A stretch of DNA of 64,000 nt from Flexithrix dorotheae DSM 6795 (GTDB taxonomy: Bacteria > Bacteroidota > Bacteroidia > Cytophagales > Flammeovirgaceae), in the NCBI RefSeq assembly GCF_000379765.1, contig NZ_KB903454.1:372001-436000 (forward strand), written 5' to 3'. The position numbers and the translations under genes were made by a program. The first letter of the stretch is position 1. Each line of letters opens with the position of its first letter. Positions 8,343 to 17,331 of this stretch are shown piece by piece. The notes beneath the pieces were generated by a model. That model did not search any database and was not told the DNA's origin. It saw nothing but the letters and a program-made list of their open reading frames with translations.

Positions 8343-9956
8343 TTAGAATTCCTCCACGTTTTCCCCGGAAACCACATAGTACCTGGGATCGTCCACATCA
8401 TCTATAATTATTTCATCAAATTTAGGGTTTGCCTTTTTCAGGATGTTTTTACAATCCTCGCTCAAGTGAATCAACTTCAAAAACTTGCCCTGAGATTCAT
8501 ATTTTTCCACCAGATTGGTAATGGCTTCCACTCCGGAGAAGTCTGACACCCTGGATTCTATAAAATCTATTTCTACATTATCAGGATCATTCTTGGTATC
8601 AAATTTTGAGTTGAATTCTGAAATTGACCCAAAAAAGAGCGGCCCCCAGATTTCATAAACCTTAGTTCCATCTTCCTTAAACCTTTTTCTGGCTCTAATT
8701 CTTTTGGCATTTTCCCATGCAAATACTAAAGCTGAAATAATCACCCCTGCAAAAACGGCAATTGCCAGGTCAAAAATTACTGTTAATGATGATACCGCAA
8801 TTAATACAAATGCATCAGATTTTGGGATTTTGTGTAAAACCCTGAAGCTACTCCAGGCAAATGTACCGATTACCACCATGAACATTACCCCAACTAAAGC
8901 CGCCATGGGTATCATTTCAATATAACTGGAAGCGAAAAGTATAAAACACAATAATGCAATTGCTGCCACAATTCCTGAAAGACGACCTCTACCACCAGAA
9001 TTTACATTGATGATACTTTGCCCGATCATGGCACAGCCTCCCATTCCACCAAATAAGCCGGTTACAATATTGGCAGTACCCTGCGCTACACATTCTTTAT
9101 TACTCCGTCCCCTTGTTTCTGTAATTTCATCAATAAGGTTGAGTGTCATTAATGACTCAATTAACCCGATCGCCCCCAGAATTAGAGCATAGGGTAGAAT
9201 AAATTTTAAAGTATCTAAATTTAAAGGTAAAACAGAAAACAATTCAGTTTGAAAGGTGGGTAATCCTCCTTCTAATCCTGCTCCTCCACCATCTCTGATA
9301 AATGAACCCACTGTGCTTACATTCAAATTTCCGAATATGGCCACCGCACTTACAATAATGATGGCCGTTAATGCAGCCGGAATTTTTTTGGTAATTTTTG
9401 GAAGAAAATACATAATGGCCATGGTAAGTGCCACAAGACCCAACATGGTAAATAATTCAGTGCCTTCTAAATAGGATTTTACGCCATTTTCTGTTTTTGT
9501 AAATAGGCCCAGCTGAGACTTAAAAATTACAATGGCTAATCCATTCACAAACCCCATCATTACCGGATGAGGAATTAATCTCACAAACTTTCCCAATCTA
9601 AATACACCCGCTCCAATCTGGAAAAATCCCATTAAAATTACAGTGGCAAAAAGATAAAGCAAACCCAGGTTTTCAACAGGGTTTTCCATGGCAAGTCCTC
9701 TTTCATTTCCCTGTGCCACAAGGGTAACCATTACTACCGCAAGTGCACCAGTAGCACCGGAAATCATTCCGGGTCGTCCTCCCAACACGGAAGTAATTAA
9801 GCCGATCATAAAAGCGGCATACAAACCTACCAAAGGGTCAACCCCTGCCACAAAAGCAAAAGCAACTGCTTCCGGCACCAAAGCCAGAGCTACGGTCAGG
9901 CCTGATAAAATATCATCTTTCGAATTGACTGATTTTTTTCTGATTAACTCGATCAT
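8343..9956 (-). CDS. SulP-family inorganic anion transporter with STAS domain
   Basis: Inner-membrane anion transporter of 537 residues. The N-terminal two thirds are hydrophobic helices with the SulP signature region (DILSGLTVALALVPEAVAFAFVAGV, then GLYAAFMIGLITSVLGGRPGMISGATGA). A cytoplasmic STAS domain follows (about residues 430-520), including FIESRVSDFSGVEAI, where family members have a phosphorylatable or nucleotide-contacting Ser/Thr. The substrate could be sulfate, bicarbonate or another anion. No sulfate-assimilation gene or carbonic anhydrase lies beside it, so specificity is open. It appears to be a single-gene unit with its own terminator. Confidence 0.92.
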   Translation of the reverse strand: MIELIRKKSVNSKDDILSGLTVALALVPEAVAFAFVAGVDPLVGLYAAFMIGLITSVLGGRPGMISGATGALAVVMVTLVAQGNERGLAMENPVENLGLLYLFATVILMGFFQIGAGVFRLGKFVRLIPHPVMMGFVNGLAIVIFKSQLGLFTKTENGVKSYLEGTELFTMLGLVALTMAIMYFLPKITKKIPAALTAIIIVSAVAIFGNLNVSTVGSFIRDGGGAGLEGGLPTFQTELFSVLPLNLDTLKFILPYALILGAIGLIESLMTLNLIDEITETRGRSNKECVAQGTANIVTGLFGGMGGCAMIGQSIINVNSGGRGRLSGIVAAIALLCFILFASSYIEMIPMAALVGVMFMVVIGTFAWSSFRVLHKIPKSDAFVLIAVSSLTVIFDLAIAVFAGVIISALVFAWENAKRIRARKRFKEDGTKVYEIWGPLFFGSISEFNSKFDTKNDPDNVEIDFIESRVSDFSGVEAITNLVEKYESQGKFLKLIHLSEDCKNILKKANPKFDEIIIDDVDDPRYYVVSGENVEEF

Positions 9957-10194
9957 TTACCAAATAAATAGTTGTGCACAATAAATTGTAATTTGTGAAT
10001 TTTCCAGGGAATGACGGACAGATAAAAAAGCTCCAATTGGAAGTGTACCACAAAACCCTAAAAACGGGCGCAAAGGTAGGAAATTTTACGGGCTATCCCA
10101 TTTGTTTACACAAATTTATGAGGATAATGACTGATTATATATTTGAAAAACCGAATACAAGTATTTTTAAGGTAAAAAAGCAGCTCCAAAAAAG

Positions 10195-10950
10195 TTAGAT
10201 GGTCAATCCTCCATCGGCTGTAAATACAGCTCCTGTACAGAAGGAACCTGCATCGGAAGCCAACATCAAAGCCAGACTGGCAATATCTTCAGGTTTTCCA
10301 ATATCCTGAATAGGTTGCATTTTAAAAACCTGAGACATGATTTTTTCATTCGACCAAAGTGCCTCACTGAATTTGGTTTTAATCAACCCTGGACAAATGG
10401 TATTTACCCTAACCTTATCTTTTCCCCATTCTTTTGCAGTCACTTTGGAAAGCATTATCAGGGCTGCCTTACTCACACTATACAACCCTAACCCAAAACC
10501 GGGAGTTATACCCTCCACACTACTAATATTGATTACAGCACCTCCCCCATTATCCTTCATAATTGGATAAACCAGTTTACTAATCAAAAAAGGACCTTTC
10601 ACATTCACATCCATAATTTTATCAAATGCTTCTGTAGTTGCCTCCTCAACCGGACCAAAAATCGGATTGGTGGCAGCATTATTCACCAAAATATCAATTC
10701 TGCCATAATCCTGCTTCGTAGTTTCAAAAAGCTGCTTCACCTCTTCCATTTTACCCATATTACAGGCTATAGCTCCGGCTGAAATTCCTTCCCTTTTAAA
10801 TTCCTCCCCCACTTCATCTACCGCCTGCTGCTTCCTGCTACTTAAAATCACGGTGGCTCCGGCTTTTCCGAATAAAAAGGCAATGGATTTTCCGATCCCC
10901 TTACTGGCCCCGGTTATGAGCGCTACCCTCCCTTTTAGTATCTGTTCCAT
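10195..10950 (-). CDS. SDR-family NAD(P)-dependent oxidoreductase
   Basis: Classical short-chain dehydrogenase/reductase of 251 residues. It has the coenzyme loop TGASKGIG at the N-terminus, NNAATNP (the NNAG-type motif), a catalytic Ser in ISSVEG, and YSVSKAA (Tyr-x3-Lys). A PGLIKT segment and a C-terminal GAVFTADGG are typical of the FabG/glucose-dehydrogenase-like classical subfamily. The substrate cannot be predicted and the neighbours are unrelated transporters. The start MEQILKGRVALITGA gives the normal distance to the coenzyme motif. The 238-bp gap to the SulP gene holds nothing recognisable. Confidence 0.92.
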   Translation of the reverse strand: MEQILKGRVALITGASKGIGKSIAFLFGKAGATVILSSRKQQAVDEVGEEFKREGISAGAIACNMGKMEEVKQLFETTKQDYGRIDILVNNAATNPIFGPVEEATTEAFDKIMDVNVKGPFLISKLVYPIMKDNGGGAVINISSVEGITPGFGLGLYSVSKAALIMLSKVTAKEWGKDKVRVNTICPGLIKTKFSEALWSNEKIMSQVFKMQPIQDIGKPEDIASLALMLASDAGSFCTGAVFTADGGLTI

Positions 10951-11126
10951 GTTTTGTTGTTGGATAATGAGTCAATAAAAATTAGTCAGGAAGTTAAAAA
11001 CTTTTTAGTTCAATCAATAATTTTCAAAAAACTGATTTTTATAATTTTTACATTAAAAATAAGCTATTGTTATTATTTTTTTGAGATTTAGGGTAATTTA
11101 TAGTGCATTTTATAAGTAAATTATAC

Positions 11127-11134
11127 TATTTTTG
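11127..11134 (+). promoter_or_regulatory. Candidate -7 element before amtB
   Basis: TATTTTTG matches the Bacteroidota -7 consensus TAnnTTTG and lies about 50 bp before the amtB start. I see no clear TTG-type -33 element at the expected distance, and such motifs arise by chance in AT-rich DNA. Confidence 0.3.
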
Positions 11135-11182
11135 AAAATTCAAATTCTTTTATAAACTGAAAAAATAATAATTTACAGAGAA

Positions 11183-12490
11183 ATGAAAAAAAGAGGACTG
11201 TTTTTTACCCTAATCCTGTTAACCTTGCCACTTCTGGGTTTTAGTCAGGAAACTGAACCCGCAATCAACACAGGAGATACCGCCTGGATGCTCATAGCAA
11301 CCGCACTAGTGGCATTAATGACCCCGGCAGGATTAACTTTATTTTATGGAGGCCTCACCCAGCGGAAAAGTGTTTTGAACACGATCGGTATGAGTTATAC
11401 TGCTTTTTGTACGGCATCAATTGTTTGGGTGGTCATTGGCTACAGCATTGCTTTTGGAGGCTCCAACGATCCTTATTTTGGCTCTCTCGAATTTTTATTA
11501 TTACAAAATATTCCAATCGACAGTGTGAGTGGCACAATCCCGACTTTACTTTTTGTAATGTTTCAGGGTACTTTTGCCGCAATTGCTGTAGCACTGGTAA
11601 GTGGTTCAATTATAGAACGTGTTAAATATTCTACCTGGTTTATATTTTCCATCCTTTGGGTAATATTAGTCTATTCTCCAGTCGCGCATTGGGTTTGGAG
11701 TGAATCGGGATTCTTATTACAACATGGTGATTTGGATTTTGCCGGAGGAACGGTAATTCATATTAATGCCGGAATAGCCGGTTTGGTATTGGCTTATATG
11801 TTAGGTAAAAGAGTAGATCACGAAAAACCAACAGCTGCAAAACCTTCTTCAATCAAATTAATGGTTTTAGGTTCTTCCTTATTATGGTTCGGCTGGTTTG
11901 GATTTAATGGAGGAAGTGAATTAGCAGCAGATTTTATCACAGCAAATGCACTATTAGTTACAAATGTAGCAGCAGCTGCTGGTGGACTTTCCTGGTTACT
12001 TATCGAATGGAATACAGTTCATAAAAAACCAACACTTATTGGAAGTGCCTCAGGTGTGGTTTCAGGATTGGTAGGTATCACACCCGCTGCAGGTTTTGTG
12101 GATGTAACCGGAGCTTTAGTCATCGGTATCTTATCGGGTGCAATTGGATATTTTGGGGTGGTTAAATTGAAAAAGATTTTAGGTTATGATGATACGCTTG
12201 ACGTTTTCGGTATTCATGGCTTGGTTGGAATATTTGGAGCAATTGCCACAGGAATATTTGCTAACCCAGAGATTAATGGCGCAGCAGGTCTGTTATACGG
12301 AAATCCGGGTCAGGTGGTAACTCAGTTTTATGGAGTATCAGTCACCATAATTTTCTCGGGTATTGCCTCAGCTATTTTATTTAAGGTGGCAACCTTATTA
12401 ACCGGAGGAAGCCGGGTAACTAAGAAAGTAGAAGAAGAGGGAATGGATTTAGCCTATCACGGTGAAGCAGGATTTAATATATTGGATTAA
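11183..12490 (+). CDS. amtB: Ammonium transporter, Amt family
   Basis: Inner-membrane ammonium channel of 435 residues with an N-terminal signal peptide (residues 1-20, ending GFSQ), as in many Amt proteins, then about 11 membrane spans. Family landmarks are FYGGLTQRKSVLN, AGGTVIHINAGIAGLV with the first pore histidine, FGWFGFNGGSELAADF, and DVFGIHGLVGIFGAIATGIFA with the second pore histidine. No glnK/glnB (PII) gene is adjacent, unlike the common amtB-glnK pairing. It is monocistronic, with a strong terminator 30 bp after the stop. Confidence 0.96.
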   Translation: MKKRGLFFTLILLTLPLLGFSQETEPAINTGDTAWMLIATALVALMTPAGLTLFYGGLTQRKSVLNTIGMSYTAFCTASIVWVVIGYSIAFGGSNDPYFGSLEFLLLQNIPIDSVSGTIPTLLFVMFQGTFAAIAVALVSGSIIERVKYSTWFIFSILWVILVYSPVAHWVWSESGFLLQHGDLDFAGGTVIHINAGIAGLVLAYMLGKRVDHEKPTAAKPSSIKLMVLGSSLLWFGWFGFNGGSELAADFITANALLVTNVAAAAGGLSWLLIEWNTVHKKPTLIGSASGVVSGLVGITPAAGFVDVTGALVIGILSGAIGYFGVVKLKKILGYDDTLDVFGIHGLVGIFGAIATGIFANPEINGAAGLLYGNPGQVVTQFYGVSVTIIFSGIASAILFKVATLLTGGSRVTKKVEEEGMDLAYHGEAGFNILD

Positions 12491-12520
12491 TCTCCCACTT
12501 TCTTTGTAAAAAGAATTGGA

Positions 12521-12556
12521 GAAAGGGCATTGAAAAGTGCCCTTTCTTTATTTTAT
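12521..12556 (+). terminator. Terminator of amtB
   Basis: Perfect 9-bp stem GAAAGGGCA/TGCCCTTTC (12521-12529 with 12538-12546), followed by TTATTTTAT. It abuts the stop codon of the convergent EamA gene (12548), so it may also serve that gene weakly. Confidence 0.88.
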
Positions 12557-13414
12557 AAGAATTAATAATGTTCCAAAAATCATTATAAAAGAGCCCAATA
12601 AGCGCATTTTTATGTCCTTTTCTTTCAAGAAGAAAAATCCCATCAATACATTTATCACAGAAGACAACTGAAAAAGAGCTAGAGAATATCCCACAAATAC
12701 TTTTTGAAAAGTAAATAAGGTAAACAGTTGCATAATGGTAATGGAAAGAAACAATCCTAAAAAATTTAATTTCTGAGCAGACATTAAATAAAAATCTTTT
12801 TGTTTTATTTCTTTTTTCTGAAAGGCATAAATTAAAATGAGAAAAGGAGACCCTATTATTGCCCAAAAAACAAGTGCTGTGAGCGGATTTGATAATAATA
12901 CAACCTTTTTAATGATAACAGCCGAAACAGCCGAGAGAGTAATACCGGAAATTCTTAACCAAAAGCCTTTTGAAAGATATAGCGCAAACGTATTTCCATT
13001 GCGTTCCCCTGACATGTTCAGAAAGTAACTGCCCAATACTATTATAAGCATTCCAATAAGCCCCTTAACAGAAGGAATTTCGTAAAGGATAAAAATGCCA
13101 AATAATAATGCAATTACAGGTTTAAAAGCATTTAGAGGTCCAAATAAGGATAAATCCATATTCTGTAGTGATTTCACAAGAAGAAAATTCCCAAAAGCAT
13201 CCAACACACCAACCAAAATCATATACATCCAAAATTGATTTGGAATATTTCTGATCTCTAAAAACCACAATACCGGTAGGGATATTAATGCTAGGAAAGT
13301 ATAGGCAAATAGCACTACAAAAAGTGGGGAGACCTGGCTATTCGTTAATTTCTTTTGAAAAAAATTTGAAAAAGGGCTGGCAAATACTCTGATTAAGATA
13401 AATATCAGGATCAT
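12548..13414 (-). CDS. EamA/DMT-family membrane transporter
   Basis: Inner-membrane protein of 288 residues with about ten hydrophobic segments arranged as two repeats of five, the drug/metabolite transporter (EamA) pattern. The first half ends around MLIIVLGSYFLNMSG and the second around FIMIFGTLLILIK. GVLDAFGNFLLVKSLQNMDLSLFGPLNAFKPVIALLFG matches the conserved helix 3-4 region of the family. The substrate is unknown. It converges with amtB, with only the terminator hairpin between them. Confidence 0.85.
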   Translation of the reverse strand: MILIFILIRVFASPFSNFFQKKLTNSQVSPLFVVLFAYTFLALISLPVLWFLEIRNIPNQFWMYMILVGVLDAFGNFLLVKSLQNMDLSLFGPLNAFKPVIALLFGIFILYEIPSVKGLIGMLIIVLGSYFLNMSGERNGNTFALYLSKGFWLRISGITLSAVSAVIIKKVVLLSNPLTALVFWAIIGSPFLILIYAFQKKEIKQKDFYLMSAQKLNFLGLFLSITIMQLFTLFTFQKVFVGYSLALFQLSSVINVLMGFFFLKEKDIKMRLLGSFIMIFGTLLILIK

Positions 13415-13751
13415 TTTGTTGAAAGATGGGCTGTTAGAACTCTAGTTTTCTTTAATCTTCAAAGAATAAGGTTAAAGGTATCATTTACTTTTATCAATAC
13501 ACCTTTTTATAGGCAATCACCTTGAAATTATTTGTTTTTTTTTTGTGGTTTAATTACATTGTAATAAAAATATTCAAGGAATAATAATAAATGCGCACTT
13601 CCGTTAACATAACGTTGTTCAATAAGTGTTAAGGTTGCTAAACCATTAACAATTAACCAATTGAGATAAATTTTTTTATGTACCTTATCGCATATGTTTG
13701 TAAGGATTAATTGAAACTATAATTTTTTTTAAATTCAAAACTTTATATATC
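13415..13751 (+). promoter_or_regulatory. Upstream region of the 54-residue membrane protein
   Basis: A 337-bp AT-rich gap between two divergent genes, with no coding frame above 20 codons. TATGTTTG (13691-13698) matches the TAnnTTTG -7 consensus about 55 bp before the start of the small protein, but a TTG-type -33 element at the usual spacing is not evident. Confidence 0.3.
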
Positions 13752-13916
13752 ATGGCACAACAAGTAATTGAAAAAGGAGATAAAATCGCCAACGAGGAAT
13801 ATGGAATCAAACCTGCCTATCCTCAGGAATACGAATGGATGATTTCAGTGGGAATTGTTCTTGGAGCAGTTCTTATAATTGGTTTTACCATATTAGCTTA
13901 TGCTGAAATTTTCTAA
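13752..13916 (+). CDS. Small single-pass membrane protein, 54 residues
   Basis: I do not recognise this protein. It begins MAQQVIEKGDKIANEEYG, continues with a charged, Tyr/Pro-containing stretch, and has one C-terminal membrane helix of about 21 residues (WMISVGIVLGAVLIIGFTI), ending AYAEIF. The expected topology is cytoplasmic N-terminus with a C-terminal anchor. A textbook terminator 25 bp after the stop and a clean upstream region support a real, independently transcribed gene. The layout resembles accessory subunits of respiratory or transport complexes, but nothing nearby supports a specific role. Confidence 0.75.
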   Translation: MAQQVIEKGDKIANEEYGIKPAYPQEYEWMISVGIVLGAVLIIGFTILAYAEIF

Positions 13917-13940
13917 GCAAATTGAATCTGGTTTAAAAAA

Positions 13941-13966
13941 AGCACCCTGATCGGGTGCTTTTTTTG
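13941..13966 (+). terminator. Terminator of the 54-residue protein gene
   Basis: Perfect stem AGCACCC/GGGTGCT (13941-13947 with 13953-13959), loop TGATC, followed by a run of seven T. Confidence 0.93.
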
Positions 13967-14280
13967 TTTGTGCTCACATATGGTACTGATCAGCCTAAAA
14001 AGGTAAAAAAGGCCTTTTACCGCTTAACTTTAAAAAGTAGATTGAAAGCACAGGCAGGAAAAAACGGTAGATCTTTTTTGAAAATATGAATTTATTAATC
14101 AGGTCCAAAAAAATTAGTGCTTCAATGGCTAATTTTTTTTATAATTTATTCAGGCAGAAAGGAGCTAATTAATCGTATTTCATCTATTTAATAATTTGGT
14201 TATAGCCCCACTAGTACTTAGTTTTAAATTTTGAAGAATAAAATCTTCCATTAGCGCATTCACCTTTGTAATCTAAAAAA
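13967..14280. other. Gap before the GH5 gene
   Basis: A 314-bp region without a gene. At 14107-14140, AAAAAAATTAG and CTAATTTTTTTT flank a ten-base loop and form a perfect AT-rich stem-loop with a T-run on either strand, possibly a second bidirectional terminator. Nothing else is recognisable. Confidence 0.4.
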
Positions 14281-15390
14281 ATGAAATCGATACTAATTTT
14301 TTTAACTGCATTTTTATTCGTTTCAGGCTTTGATCATTCAGAGCAATATCAAAGTGAAAAATTATTCAAAAAGAAATTCTTCCAAATAAAACGAGGCACC
14401 AATATAAGCCACTGGCTTTCCCAAAGTAAAAAAAGAGGAGAAGAAAGAGCCGGGTATTTTACTGCGGAAGATGTAGCCTTTTTGGCCGAAATTGGTTTTG
14501 ACCATATTAGGATTCCCATAGATGAAGAACAAATGTGGGATGAGGACGGCAATAAGGAAGAGGAGGCTTTCAAATTACTTCACAATGCCATTGGTTGGGC
14601 ATTTGAAAAAGAGCTCAAGGTAATTGTAGATTTGCACATCCTTCGCTCCCATCATTTTAATAATGAAGAAAAACCGCTTTGGACCGACCCAAAAGCTCAG
14701 GAAGGTTTTTTCCAATGTTGGAGAGAACTTTCAGCAGAACTCAAGAAATACCCAAACGAAAACCTGGCTTACGAGCTGATGAATGAACCTGTAGCAGATG
14801 ACCCAAATGACTGGAACAAACTAATTTCCAAGGGAATAGCAATCGTTAGGGAAAATGAACCCGAAAGAAAAATTTTTATTGGCTCCAATCGCTGGCAATC
14901 TACGGAGACTTTTGGAGATTTGGTTCTTCCGGAGGATGATAAAAATATTGTAGTGAGCTTTCATTTTTATGAGCCATTTTTAGTAACTCATCACCAGGCC
15001 AGCTGGACAAAAATTGGGGCCTATAAAGGAAATGTAACGTATCCTGGCAGAACTGTAGAAGAAAAAGACCTGATAGGGCTTTCTCCAGAAGTCATTCGGG
15101 CAGTTACTGAAAGTAATGGTTATTTCGATAAAGCTAAACTGGAGGAAAGAATTTTAAAACCAGTAAAATTTGCAAAAGAACGAGGACTTCAGGTTTATTG
15201 CGGGGAATGGGGCTGCCTGCCCACTGTACCCAGAGAATCATTTATCAATTGGTACTCAGATGTAAAATCTATATTAGAAAAACACAAAATAGCCTGGACT
15301 ACCTGGGATTATAAAGGAGGATTTGGGGTTAGGGAAAGAGATGGAAAAACCCCAGTCAATGACTTGATTGAGGTTTTAGTGGGGGATTAA
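14281..15390 (+). CDS. Secreted GH5-like glycoside hydrolase (cellulase family)
   Basis: Exported (beta/alpha)8-barrel glycosidase of 369 residues with a hydrophobic signal sequence (about residues 1-17). Clan GH-A landmarks are RGTNISHWL near the N-terminus, FDHIRIPID, KVIVDLHIL, YELMNEPV with the acid/base glutamate, VSFHFYEPFLVTHHQ, and VYCGEWGCLP with the nucleophile glutamate. WTTWDYKGGFG near the end is also typical. It likely cleaves a beta-1,4-linked glucan or mannan; specificity cannot be read. It lacks a type IX sorting domain and a carbohydrate-binding module. It is a single-gene unit, converging with the VWA lipoprotein gene across a shared terminator. Confidence 0.9.
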   Translation: MKSILIFLTAFLFVSGFDHSEQYQSEKLFKKKFFQIKRGTNISHWLSQSKKRGEERAGYFTAEDVAFLAEIGFDHIRIPIDEEQMWDEDGNKEEEAFKLLHNAIGWAFEKELKVIVDLHILRSHHFNNEEKPLWTDPKAQEGFFQCWRELSAELKKYPNENLAYELMNEPVADDPNDWNKLISKGIAIVRENEPERKIFIGSNRWQSTETFGDLVLPEDDKNIVVSFHFYEPFLVTHHQASWTKIGAYKGNVTYPGRTVEEKDLIGLSPEVIRAVTESNGYFDKAKLEERILKPVKFAKERGLQVYCGEWGCLPTVPRESFINWYSDVKSILEKHKIAWTTWDYKGGFGVRERDGKTPVNDLIEVLVGD

Positions 15391-15405
15391 AAATAATAGT
15401 ATAAA

Positions 15406-15443
15406 AAAGGCCCCAGTTTTTTTTCATAAAGCCTGGGGCCTTT
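15406..15443. terminator. Bidirectional terminator between GH5 and VWA genes
   Basis: AAAGGCCCCAG (15406-15416) pairs perfectly with CTGGGGCCTTT (15433-15443). T-rich tails follow on both strands, and the stem lies between convergent stop codons. Confidence 0.88.
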
Positions 15444-15456
15444 ATTTCCTATACTT

Positions 15457-17136
15457 TTACTCCCCTCTTGCCATCAAATTACAAGACTCCACCAATTGTA
15501 TAAACTCTCTTCTATAGCCCTCATCATCATCACCCATTGCGTTTTTCCCAAGGCTAATTACCTGGGCATAATTCAGAGTTCCCTTAAATTCAGAGTCTCT
15601 TAAGAGCAAACTAAAACCTGCCACAGAAGCAGAGAACCGGAAATTTTCAGAAGTATTTTTCAATGCCCTTTCTTTATCTGCTAATACTTCCTGAACCAGT
15701 TTACTTTTATCCTCCTCGGGCAATTTGTACCGTAATTTCACAGTAAGTAAATCATTGGATTTATTTCCGGATTGAGGTGTTTGGTATTTCAACTCATCTA
15801 CAGATTTCACAAATTCACTTTCTATGCCCACGGGAATAATTTCATAAAGTGCAGTTACCGTGTGTCCGGCTCCAAGTTCCCCGGCATCTTTTTTATCATC
15901 ATTAAAATCCTCACTTTTTAGCATCCTGTTTTCATATCCAATTAAACGATAAGCCTGTACTTTTTCAGGGTTAAATTCTACCTGAATTTTCACATCTTTG
16001 GCAATAGTGAATAAAGTTGCCCGCATTTGATGTACAAATACTTTTTGGGCTTCCTTAATGTTATCGATATAAAAATAATTCCCGTTACCGGCATTGCTGA
16101 TTTGTTCCATTCTGCCATCTTTATAATTCCCCATACCAAACCCACAAATGGTCAGGTAAATACCAGATTTTCTTTTCTCCTCTATCATCCTTACCATTTC
16201 AGAGGTAGAGGAAACACCCACATTAAAATCTCCATCAGTAGCCAGGATAATCCTGTTATTTCCATTTTCAATCAGATTTTCTTCCGCAATTTCATAAGCC
16301 AGTTTGATCCCAGCTCCACCAGCAGTCGAGCCACCAGCCTGTAATTTATCAAGTGCCTTCATAATGGTTTCTTTTTCCGTAGCCGGAGTGGATGGTAAAA
16401 CACAACCCGCAGCACCTGCATAAACCACAATTGCCACTTTATCTTTATCTCCAAGTTTGTCTAATAACAATTTTAAAGAAGAGCGCAACAAAGGCAATTT
16501 ATTGGCATCTTCCATTGAGCCAGAAACATCAATTAGGAACACTAAATTAGAAGCAGATAAATTTTCATAGTCCAAATCCTTTCCCTGCAGACCAATATGC
16601 ACCAGTTTGTGTTTTTCATTCCAAGGGGCCGGTCCCACTTCGGTGTTGATCGAAAAAGGGACATCATTTTTAGGCTGTGGATAATCGTAATCAAAATAAT
16701 TGATAAATTCTTCTATTCTGACTGCATCTTTGTAAGGCATTTGTCCCCCGTTTATAAATCTCCTGGCATTGGTGTAAGAAGCATTATCCACATCTATGGA
16801 AAAGGTGGATAACGGACTGGTTTTAGGAGTTTGAAAAATATTTTCCACGATATGGTCATATTCTTCAGTATTGTGTGTTCTTCCTGTTTCCATATCAGGT
16901 GCAAATTCCTCTTCTATATGATCTCCTGATTGAATGGAATAATAAAAATCCTGAGCATTCATATCCTTTTTCTCAAATAATTTTCTTGTTTTTAAAGAGG
17001 GGTTATTCCCAGAAACAGTGGGAGATAAATCTTCTGTGGCGGGTTCTTCTTTCGCAATCTGGCTATTTTTCGAACAAGCGTTTGCCATCAATAAGGCTAA
17101 TGAAATAATGGTAATTTTTAAAACTGAATTTCTCAT
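15457..17136 (-). CDS. VWA-domain lipoprotein (YfbK-like)
   Basis: Exported lipoprotein of 559 residues. The signal peptide ends LLMANAC, a lipobox with Cys21. A conserved N-terminal region (SPLSTFSIDVDNASYTNARRF, then IEEFINYFDYDYPQP) precedes a von Willebrand type A domain with an intact MIDAS: DVSGSM, the Thr in GGSTAGGAG, and ATDGDFNVG. A C-terminal beta-rich domain follows (VKIQVEFNPEKVQAYRLIGYENR), ending in a region typical of YfbK-like VWA proteins. The MIDAS should bind a divalent metal and mediate protein contacts. The biological role of this family is unknown. No MoxR or TonB partner genes are adjacent. Confidence 0.9.
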   Translation of the reverse strand: MRNSVLKITIISLALLMANACSKNSQIAKEEPATEDLSPTVSGNNPSLKTRKLFEKKDMNAQDFYYSIQSGDHIEEEFAPDMETGRTHNTEEYDHIVENIFQTPKTSPLSTFSIDVDNASYTNARRFINGGQMPYKDAVRIEEFINYFDYDYPQPKNDVPFSINTEVGPAPWNEKHKLVHIGLQGKDLDYENLSASNLVFLIDVSGSMEDANKLPLLRSSLKLLLDKLGDKDKVAIVVYAGAAGCVLPSTPATEKETIMKALDKLQAGGSTAGGAGIKLAYEIAEENLIENGNNRIILATDGDFNVGVSSTSEMVRMIEEKRKSGIYLTICGFGMGNYKDGRMEQISNAGNGNYFYIDNIKEAQKVFVHQMRATLFTIAKDVKIQVEFNPEKVQAYRLIGYENRMLKSEDFNDDKKDAGELGAGHTVTALYEIIPVGIESEFVKSVDELKYQTPQSGNKSNDLLTVKLRYKLPEEDKSKLVQEVLADKERALKNTSENFRFSASVAGFSLLLRDSEFKGTLNYAQVISLGKNAMGDDDEGYRREFIQLVESCNLMARGE

Positions 17137-17331
17137 GGTTTATCTTTTTGTTTTAATCCATGATGCAGGGGTTCTTTCAATTCCATAATAATTTATGATT
17201 TTTTTTAAAATCCTGATGTTATTTCCCAAAAACAGTTCTCTTAAATTATAAAATGCTACTTCTCCAAATAGAAATAACCATTATATTTAAGTCCTAAACT
17301 TAATTGCTCCCATTATTGAAAATTTACATTA

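Noticed and set aside
9995-10198. 67-codon plus-strand frame between SulP and SDR genes
   Set aside because: Composition looks random, no family motif, no ribosome site, no terminator; overlaps the end of the SDR gene by a few bases.
12474-12866. 130-codon minus frame overlapping the amtB end and EamA gene
   Set aside because: Out-of-frame shadow of the EamA gene; runs through the terminator hairpin.
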